This document shows positions 58,316-64,000 of a stretch of DNA of 64,000 nucleotides, in pieces. This DNA comes from DASUBV01 sp035532295 (lineage in GTDB: Bacteria > Actinomycetota > Actinomycetes > Streptosporangiales > Streptosporangiaceae). The notes beneath the pieces are model-generated. The model was not told the DNA's origin, ran no database searches, and saw nothing but the letters and a program-made list of their open reading frames with translations. Position numbers and translations under genes: made by a program. The stretch's first letter is position 1. Each line of letters starts with the position of its first letter. The stretch lies in NCBI GenBank assembly GCA_035532295.1, contig DATKRH010000035.1, positions 1-64,000 on the forward strand, read 5' to 3'.

Positions 58316-58782
58316 GGGTCGACGAGGAAGTCGCCGATCTGCTGGCCGGAATGGCTGAAGCGGCGCAGCGCCTCGGCGAGTTCCTCCAGGGCTGGCAGCG
58401 CCTCGGTGAGCACCGACTCGTGCTGTGTCGTCAGCTGCTCCATGCACTGGGACACGGCCGCGGCGCGCTGAGTCTTGACCCGCCGATCGATCTGCCGGCC
58501 CTCCTGCGTGGCCGCCACCGACGCGCTGCGCAGGTCCGCCGGGTCCGGAATCCGGTCGATCAGGCCCATCGCCTGCAGCTTGCTGACGACCCGCGACAGC
58601 ATCGTCGGGTTCAGCCCTTCCAGGTCTGCGAGCTCACCCAGGCTCAGCGGGCCGCGCACCACGATGAGGCCGAGCACGGATGCCTGGGAGGGGGTGAGGC
58701 CCGCGTCCGTCGAGGAGGCGTTGAGCTGGCGGGCGAGCTTGCTGATGACCCGGCGCAGCCGGATGACGCCGTCCTCATCCAT
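58300..58782 (-). CDS. MarR-family transcriptional regulator
   Basis: A 160-residue winged-helix repressor. LTPSQASVLGLIVVRGPLSL then GELADLEGLNPTMLSRVVSK form the DNA-binding core, and GLIDRIPDPADLRSASV is the wing. It is divergent from the MFS exporter, the usual arrangement in which MarR represses the pump until a ligand binds. The ATG at 58782 has AAGGAG eight bases upstream. Confidence 0.93.
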   Translation of the reverse strand: MDEDGVIRLRRVISKLARQLNASSTDAGLTPSQASVLGLIVVRGPLSLGELADLEGLNPTMLSRVVSKLQAMGLIDRIPDPADLRSASVAATQEGRQIDRRVKTQRAAAVSQCMEQLTTQHESVLTEALPALEELAEALRRFSHSGQQIGDFLVDPQVPW

Positions 58783-58820
58783 GGCTTCTCCTTCGTCGCT
58801 GAGCAGGCAGTTCAGGGTAG

Positions 58821-58834
58821 TTGCCTGTCGGCAA
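58821..58834. promoter_or_regulatory. MarR operator candidate between marR and MFS genes
   Basis: ttgcctgtcggcaa has 5-bp inverted arms around a 4-base centre, close to typical MarR sites, and is 19 bp before the MFS GTG at 58853. Confidence 0.6.
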
Positions 58835-58852
58835 GCAGTGTAGTGTCGAGGC

Positions 58853-60268
58853 GTGGCGGCGGAACAGGGGCTTGCTAATGCCGGTCGCGGAGCGCAGTCC
58901 CCCGCCGCCGCGGCGCCAGTGCCCGGGCGGTTCGTCGTGTTCGCCATTGTGTCTCTGGCTCTGCTGATGGCCTCCGTTGACCAGACCATTGTGGCGACAG
59001 CGCTTCCCGCACTCCAGCACGACCTGCACGCTCAGGTCAACTGGAGTAGCTGGACGATCACCATCTACGCGCTGGGGCAGATCCTGGTCATGCCGCTGGC
59101 GGGGAAGATAGGCGATCAGTACGGGCGGAAGCGGATTTTCCTCGGGGCGGCCGTGCTGTTTACGACGGCCTCGCTGTGCTGCGGCTTCGCCAATGACATC
59201 TACCTGCTCATCGTGCTGCGGGCTTGCCAGGCGATCGGCGGAGGCGCCTTCATGCCGTCGGCCACGGGCATCGTGGCCCAGATATTCGGCCCGAACCGGG
59301 ACCGCGCGGTGGGGCTGTTCGCCAGCATCTTCCCGATCGGCGGGATCATCGGCCCGGTGCTGGGCGGGGTATTCGTGACGTACTGGTCCTGGCGAGGGAT
59401 CTTCCTGGTCAACGTCCCCATCGGGATCGCCCTGGTCACGCTGGGCGCGGTGTTCATCCCGGCCAGCGCCCGGAACCGGGGCCAGCGCCTCGATATCAGC
59501 GGCATCCTCCTGCTCGGCGCGACGCTGCTGTCGGCCATGTTCGGGATCGCTTATCTCGGCAGCGGCGCCAGTTCGCCCGCGGACCCCGCATTCCTGGTCC
59601 CGGAGTGCGCGGCCGCCGTCGCGCTGATCCTGTTCGTCCGGCACTGCGCCAGGGCCCCGGCGCCATTCGTCTCCGTCCGGTTCCTGGCCGGTCATGGCTT
59701 TGGCGTCATGAACCTGCTCAACTTCCTGTTCGGCAGCGCGGCGCTCGGCTTCGCCGCGCTGGTGCCCCTCTATGCGCAGGAGCGCTACGGGCTGGCGACG
59801 CTCGCCGCCGGAACGCTGCTGACCGCCCGCGCGGCCGGAATGATCGCGACGGCCGGACTGGCCGTGTTCCTGCTGCGCCGGACGGGCTACCGGTGGCCGA
59901 TCCTGGTGGGGTTCACCCTCACCGCGGTAGGCCTGCTCGCCATCGCCGCCAGCCCGCCCGGCGTATCGGCATACGGCTGGATGGCGCTGGCGGCGGGGGT
60001 CTGCGGCGTGGGCATGGGCGTCTCCACCCCGGCCGCCAACAACGCGACGCTGCAGCTAGCGCCGGACCAGGCCGCCGCGGTCGCCGGGCTGCGCGGCATG
60101 TTCCGGCAGTCGGGATCGATCACCGCGGTCTCCATCACCGCGGCCATAGCGGCGCGGAGCGCTGACCCGGGGATGGCGCAGGCCCACGTTTTCCTCGTCT
60201 TCGCCGCGATCCTGCTGTGTGCCCTGCCGCTGATCTTGCTCGTGCCCGAGCACCGCGGTAGGTGGTAG
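58853..60268 (+). CDS. DHA2-type MFS drug exporter
   Basis: A 471-residue 14-helix major facilitator of the EmrB/QacA type. ASVDQTIVATALPALQHDL is motif D1, GKIGDQYGRKRIFLGAAVLF is motif A, and GIIGPVLGGVFVTYWSWRG then IFLVNVPIG is motif C. It probably exports drugs or toxic metabolites by proton antiport. The GTG start at 58853 suits the promoter distance; it is repressed by the divergent MarR in all likelihood. Confidence 0.93.
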   Translation: MAAEQGLANAGRGAQSPAAAAPVPGRFVVFAIVSLALLMASVDQTIVATALPALQHDLHAQVNWSSWTITIYALGQILVMPLAGKIGDQYGRKRIFLGAAVLFTTASLCCGFANDIYLLIVLRACQAIGGGAFMPSATGIVAQIFGPNRDRAVGLFASIFPIGGIIGPVLGGVFVTYWSWRGIFLVNVPIGIALVTLGAVFIPASARNRGQRLDISGILLLGATLLSAMFGIAYLGSGASSPADPAFLVPECAAAVALILFVRHCARAPAPFVSVRFLAGHGFGVMNLLNFLFGSAALGFAALVPLYAQERYGLATLAAGTLLTARAAGMIATAGLAVFLLRRTGYRWPILVGFTLTAVGLLAIAASPPGVSAYGWMALAAGVCGVGMGVSTPAANNATLQLAPDQAAAVAGLRGMFRQSGSITAVSITAAIAARSADPGMAQAHVFLVFAAILLCALPLILLVPEHRGRW

Positions 60269-60314
60269 GGATCGCGCTCAGGCAAGCCGGAACAGTGACA
60301 AGCCGGAACAGAAG

Positions 60315-60355
60315 GGCAGGCCCCTCGCCAGCCCAGTCCCGGCGGGGGGCCTGCC
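60315..60355. terminator. Bidirectional terminator hairpin
   Basis: Perfect 10-bp arms ggcaggcccc (60315-60324) and ggggcctgcc (60346-60355) enclose a 21-base loop between the convergent MFS and APC genes. Confidence 0.7.
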
Positions 60356-60373
60356 GTCTAGCGTGCCCCCGGC

Positions 60374-61828
60374 TCAGTCTCCAGCTGAGCCGACCGGCAG
60401 CGGGTCGGTGGCCAGGCTCTCGTCGCCTTCCAGCAGCGCGGGCGCATTCGCCAGCGCCCGCGGGCGGAAGACGCCCAGCGCCAGGGCGTAGATGACGCCG
60501 ACCGCGATCAGGCCGAGTGTGAGCCAGGGCAGGATGTTATACGGACTGGGCTGGCCAGGGCGCAAATCGCCGTAGACCGGTATCGCCAGGACGATGATGC
60601 CGATGACCGGAGTGACCACCCACAGCCACACGTTCTTATGGATCCCGTTGCGGCGGAACTTCGCCCATTCGACGATGAGGGCGAGGTTCGCGACCAGGTA
60701 CATGATGATGAGCCCGAGGATCCCGTAGGTGCCCAGGAACCCCGACGCCGTCACCGGGTCGGTGAACGCGGTGGACACCACGCCGATCAGGATGCTCGGC
60801 GCCACGAACGCGACCGCCGCCCAGGCCGGCGTCCGGAACCGCGGGGACACGCTGGCCAGGGCAGCGCTCCAGAGGCCGCCGCGAGCGCCGGCGAAGATCA
60901 CCCGCGACGTCTGGGTGTTGGCCGCCACGTAGGAGCTGGTCACGCTGGACAGGAAGACCCAGGTGATCAGCGGCGCCACGAACGGCAGGAAGACCTTGGC
61001 GGCCGTGTGGAACGGGTTGGCGTCGGCCGCCAGCGCCCCGGCGTGACCGACGCCGAACGCGGTGACCAGTGCATACGAGCCAACGACGTAGATGACGCCG
61101 CTGACGACCACCGCGCCGAGCACCGCGAGCGGGACCGTGCGGCGCGGATCGCGGGTCTCCTCGGCCAGCGGCGCGGCGGCCTCGAATCCGCCGAAGGCCA
61201 GCACCGCGAGGCTGAAGGCCAGCAGGACGTCCTTGGACCCGCCGGGCCAGTGGAACGGCGTGGTCGACAGCCCGGTGGCCCCGCCCCGGAACAAGATGGT
61301 GAGGCTGAGCGCGAGCAGCAGCACCACCTCGAACACGTACAGCACGACGGTGATCCGGACGCCGAACTTCAGTCCCACGACCACCGGCGCCACGACCAGG
61401 ATGCCGTACACGATCGTGACGATCGAGGTGATGCCCCAGATATGCGGGTCGCCCAGCACATTCTGGACGATGTAGCTGCCGACGAAGATGTAGATGCCGC
61501 CGAAGGCGATGATGTAGCCGAGCAGCGTGATCACGCCGATCGCGACGGCGACCCTGGTCCCGATCGCGCGGGTGATGTAGGTGATGAACGAGCCGGCGCT
61601 CGGGTAGACCCCGGCGAACTGGGCCAGGCTGCTCGCCGTCGCGCCCATCCCGACCATGCTGATCAGGAAGATCAGCGGGGCCGAGGCGCCCGCGAGCGAG
61701 ACCATGACGCCGGTGGTGAAGAACAGGTTGAAGGCGGGAGCGATCTGCGCCAGCCCGGGCATGATGACGCCGAACAGCCCTAGCTGCCCGCGCCGCAGGC
61801 CTGCGGGGGAGCTCTCGGGAGCAGCCAT
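60374..61828 (-). CDS. APC-superfamily amino-acid permease
   Basis: A 484-residue, 12-to-13-helix amino acid/polyamine transporter. GLFGVIMPGLAQIAPAFNLF is the substrate-binding first helix, PSAGSFITYITRAIG is helix 3, and AFGGFEAAAPLAEETRDPRR is the conserved helix-6 loop. The ATG at 61828 has AAGGGGA upstream. It follows the hydrolase by two bases and ends the leftward M20-FadR-hydrolase-permease operon. Substrate unknown. Confidence 0.92.
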   Translation of the reverse strand: MAAPESSPAGLRRGQLGLFGVIMPGLAQIAPAFNLFFTTGVMVSLAGASAPLIFLISMVGMGATASSLAQFAGVYPSAGSFITYITRAIGTRVAVAIGVITLLGYIIAFGGIYIFVGSYIVQNVLGDPHIWGITSIVTIVYGILVVAPVVVGLKFGVRITVVLYVFEVVLLLALSLTILFRGGATGLSTTPFHWPGGSKDVLLAFSLAVLAFGGFEAAAPLAEETRDPRRTVPLAVLGAVVVSGVIYVVGSYALVTAFGVGHAGALAADANPFHTAAKVFLPFVAPLITWVFLSSVTSSYVAANTQTSRVIFAGARGGLWSAALASVSPRFRTPAWAAVAFVAPSILIGVVSTAFTDPVTASGFLGTYGILGLIIMYLVANLALIVEWAKFRRNGIHKNVWLWVVTPVIGIIVLAIPVYGDLRPGQPSPYNILPWLTLGLIAVGVIYALALGVFRPRALANAPALLEGDESLATDPLPVGSAGD

Positions 61829-61830
61829 GG

Positions 61831-62634
61831 CTATCCCCTTCCGTGCCGCTGGAGGAATGCGAGAAATGCCTGGTTGAACTCGGCAGGGTGCTCCCACAGG
61901 CAGGCATGCCCGCCCGGCGTGGTCGCGAACTCCGACCCGGCTATGCCCTGATGCAGGCGCCGGGACAGCGAGACCGGGATGAGAATGTCCTGCTCGCCGG
62001 CCAGCACCAGGGTGGGCGTGGTGATCTGGCCGAGCCGGGCGGTGGTGTCGTGCTGCTGGATGACGGCGAGCTGGGCGAGGTAGGCGTGCACGGGCATGTC
62101 CAGGTAACGCATGGCCTCCTCGAACTCGGCGAGCTCGTCGCCCCGCTGTTCGAAGAACGGGACGGTGAACGCCCAGAGCGTCACGTCGCGCATGAGGAAC
62201 GGCACGCCGAGCACGGGGGCCAGGTCGCCCCACATCGCGAACATCCGCGAGCAGAACGGGCCCGGCGCGGCGTAGGTGCAGCCGAAGGTCGCCGAGCGCA
62301 GGTCCGACCCGTAGGCCAGGGCGTACTCCTGGGCGATCATCCCGCCCATGGACACGCCCATCAGGTGGAAGTCGGTGATGCCCAGGAAGTCGACCAGCGC
62401 CTTGGCGTCGTCGGCGAGCATCCGGGAGGAGTACGGGCCCGCGGGCTTGGAGCTGGCGCCGATGCCCCGGTTGTCGAGCCGGAGCACCCGGTAGCCGGCG
62501 GCCAGGAAGTCGTCCATCTGGAACGCCCAGGTCTCCAGGTCGTCAGCCAGGCCGTTGATGAGGACGATCGTCTCGTCCCCGTTGCCTTCGAGCTTGTAAT
62601 GGATGTCGATGCCGTTAATCGTGGCTACGGGCAT
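61831..62634 (-). CDS. Alpha/beta hydrolase
   Basis: A 267-residue cytoplasmic alpha/beta hydrolase. INGLADDLETW precedes the oxyanion site, LRLDNRGIGAS and GVSMGGMIAQEYA hold the Ser nucleophile, LAGEQDILIPV the Asp, and GGHACLWEHP the His. It resembles 3-oxoadipate enol-lactonase/haloperoxidase-type members. Its start overlaps the 3' end of the FadR gene by 20 bp, so it is co-transcribed. Confidence 0.92.
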   Translation of the reverse strand: MPVATINGIDIHYKLEGNGDETIVLINGLADDLETWAFQMDDFLAAGYRVLRLDNRGIGASSKPAGPYSSRMLADDAKALVDFLGITDFHLMGVSMGGMIAQEYALAYGSDLRSATFGCTYAAPGPFCSRMFAMWGDLAPVLGVPFLMRDVTLWAFTVPFFEQRGDELAEFEEAMRYLDMPVHAYLAQLAVIQQHDTTARLGQITTPTLVLAGEQDILIPVSLSRRLHQGIAGSEFATTPGGHACLWEHPAEFNQAFLAFLQRHGRG

Positions 62635-63400
62635 GGAGGTCTCCGTCGGTCCGAAGCCGGATACGCGCGTGCAGCTCCCTGAGCAGGTCCTCGGTCAGGG
62701 AGAAGTGCTGCGCCGCCACGCTGGCGGCGGTAGCGGGATCCCCGGCGATGACCGCATCGGCCAGGTCGGGGTGCTGACGAACGGCGCGGCGGCGGGCCTC
62801 CGCGGAGTAGGGCTCGGCGTCGAACCCGAAGCTCACCTCGCGCCGGATCCTGGCGCTGAGCTCGAGGAGACGGCCGTTATGCGCCGCCTGCGCGATGGCC
62901 TGGTGGACGGCGCCGTCCGCCAGCCGGGACTCCTCCCGGTCGGCCGCCCGGTCGTAGGCGGCCACCGCCGCCCGGATCGCCTCGATGTCGCGAGCGTCGC
63001 GCCGCTCCGCCGCCGTCCGGGCGATCTGCTGCTCGACGAGCTGCCGGAAGTCCAGCACCTCGCTGAGCTCCGACCAGGCCGGCAGCAGCGTGCGGCGGAT
63101 CATCTCGTCGGCCTGGTCGCCCTGCCCGGTCTGCACGAACGTGCCACCGCCCCGGCCGCGCCGGGTGGTGACATAACCCGCGGCGTGCAGCCGCTGCAGC
63201 GCCTCGCGGACGGTCGTGCGGCTGACCTCCAGCGTCGTCGCGAGCTCGCGCTCGGACGGCAGCTGCTGACCGGGGACGAACTCGCCGAGCGCGATCGCGG
63301 TCACGAACCGCTCGGCGATCCGCTCGCCCGCCGTCCGCAGCGTCAGCGGGGCCAGCAGCGGGCCGAACGGGTCGTCCGCCGCCGGCACTGGGCCGGTCAT
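62615..63400 (-). CDS. FadR-type GntR regulator
   Basis: A 261-residue regulator with an N-terminal GntR winged helix (LPSERELATTLEVSRTTVRE, ALQRLHAAGYVTTRRGRGGG) and an all-helical FCD effector domain with the metal-binding His/Asp pattern (AYDRAADREESRLADGAVHQ, AAQHFSLTEDLLREL). Its ATG overlaps the stop of the M20 gene (TCAT on the plus strand). It probably controls this four-gene operon in response to an amino- or hydroxy-acid. Confidence 0.93.
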   Translation of the reverse strand: MTGPVPAADDPFGPLLAPLTLRTAGERIAERFVTAIALGEFVPGQQLPSERELATTLEVSRTTVREALQRLHAAGYVTTRRGRGGGTFVQTGQGDQADEMIRRTLLPAWSELSEVLDFRQLVEQQIARTAAERRDARDIEAIRAAVAAYDRAADREESRLADGAVHQAIAQAAHNGRLLELSARIRREVSFGFDAEPYSAEARRRAVRQHPDLADAVIAGDPATAASVAAQHFSLTEDLLRELHARIRLRTDGDLHARSHD

Positions 63401-64000
63401 TCGCCGGCCTGCTGATCGCTGCTGCCGGTATCTCGCCGGACCACGTCCGGCTCGCCGGGCAGCCCGCCCGCGGCGAAGTACCTGGCGATGAAACGGGCCA
63501 GGGTGCGGGCCCCGTCCACGATGCTGGCCAGCTCTACCGCCTCGTCAGCGGCGTGAATGTTGACGGCCCGCGGGCCGTAGGCCAGCGCTGGCCGGCCGAA
63601 CTGGTTGAGGTAGTACCTCGCGTCGGTGGTGGAGCCGAGGACCCGCCGGCGGGGGGAGGCGCCGTGCGCCCATTCGTGCGCGTCCGACAACGCCTCGGCC
63701 AGCGGATGCCCGGCGGCCAGCAGGTAACCCTCGGCCCGGTACCCGGCCTGCCGGACGGATGGCGGATGCTCCGCGAGCCAGGGATCGGTGGCGGCGGCGG
63801 CCAGCACCGCGGCGCGGACCCGCTCGAAGATCTCCTCCGGGGTCCGGTCGCGCGGGAAGCCGATCCGGACGCCCAGCCGGGCCCGGCTCGGCACGCTGGA
63901 CGGCCAGTCACCGGCGGCGACCGTCCCCACGTTCACGTTGTAGGGGCTCGCTATCTCGCTGAACGCCGGGTCGTCGGCGGCAGCGGTCATCTCCGCCCCG
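63397..64000 (-). CDS. M20-family peptidase/deacylase, C-terminal part
   Basis: The frame is still open at the window's end, so the N-terminus is missing; an internal ATG at 63990 is not the start. The visible 200 residues hold the M20 dimerisation domain (PYNVNVGTVAAGDWPSSVPS, ARLGVRIGFP) and the C-terminal catalytic segment (STTDARYYLNQFGRPALAYG, VNIHAADEAVELAS with the zinc His). ArgE/DapE/carboxypeptidase G2-type enzymes remove acyl groups from amino acids. It heads the operon with FadR, hydrolase and permease. Confidence 0.88.
   Translation of the reverse strand, partial: GAEMTAAADDPAFSEIASPYNVNVGTVAAGDWPSSVPSRARLGVRIGFPRDRTPEEIFERVRAAVLAAAATDPWLAEHPPSVRQAGYRAEGYLLAAGHPLAEALSDAHEWAHGASPRRRVLGSTTDARYYLNQFGRPALAYGPRAVNIHAADEAVELASIVDGARTLARFIARYFAAGGLPGEPDVVRRDTGSSDQQAGE

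Noticed and set aside
1..64000. tRNA, rRNA, riboswitch or phage genes
   Set aside because: No cloverleaf with a GGTTCGAATCC-type T-arm, no rRNA core sequence and no integrase, terminase or transposase motif was recognised by eye. A tRNAscan and Rfam search would settle this.

Overview
The window is 64 kb of very GC-rich DNA with dense, strongly third-position-GC coding, frequent GTG starts and 4-bp ATGA/GTGA gene overlaps. Mycothiol synthesis (MshA), SenX3-RegX3, CarD, an actinobacterial CsoR and the YbjN-MshA-Gpm-SenX3-RegX3 and CarD-IspF-CysS-RlmB gene orders place it in the Actinomycetota, probably a streptosporangial-type soil actinomycete. The genus cannot be read from the sequence. No rRNA, tRNA, CRISPR array, phage or insertion sequence was recognised.

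Left part (1-20.9 kb): the 3' end of a DUF222/HNH nuclease gene; a leftward five-gene electron-transfer operon (small membrane protein, ApbE flavin transferase, ferric-reductase-like haem membrane protein, NuoF-like FMN/Fe-S protein, ferredoxin); a divergent CsoR; then the housekeeping block ybjN, mshA, gpm, senX3-regX3, a lipoprotein, a thioredoxin-like membrane protein, carD, ispF (without ispD), a DUF2637 protein, hmgA, cysS, rlmB, a PIMT-like methyltransferase and ppk2.

Centre (21-33.7 kb): one leftward gene of 10.8 kb encodes a 3,603-residue membrane-anchored protein. It carries a JAMM/MPN+-type metal-binding motif and a Hint (intein-like) domain with every catalytic position. It is transcribed divergently from a membrane-spanning helix-turn-helix regulator, across a 183-bp region with nested inverted repeats. 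This is the best candidate for an undescribed system, with the architecture of a giant polymorphic-toxin or self-processing surface protein.

Right part (33.8-64 kb): a polar amino-acid ABC transporter; a secreted alpha/beta hydrolase; an FHA-FHA-ABC exporter divergent from a Ser/Thr kinase with a propeller-like sensor domain; and a DUF2993 protein. Next comes a peptide/amide catabolic island with a DppABCDF-type importer, a glycosylasparaginase-like Ntn hydrolase, a DppA D-aminopeptidase, an SDR, a LacI regulator and a formamidase, opposite an AstE-like deacylase and an unusual ketopantoate-reductase/amidase fusion. The window ends with a MarR/MFS pair and a leftward M20 peptidase-FadR-hydrolase-APC permease operon.

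A pattern running through the whole window is the abundance of short tandem repeats. Units are usually 15 bp (or 9, 18, 21, 24, 27) inside genes and 16 bp in two intergenic regions. They lie mostly at gene ends, junctions and linkers.
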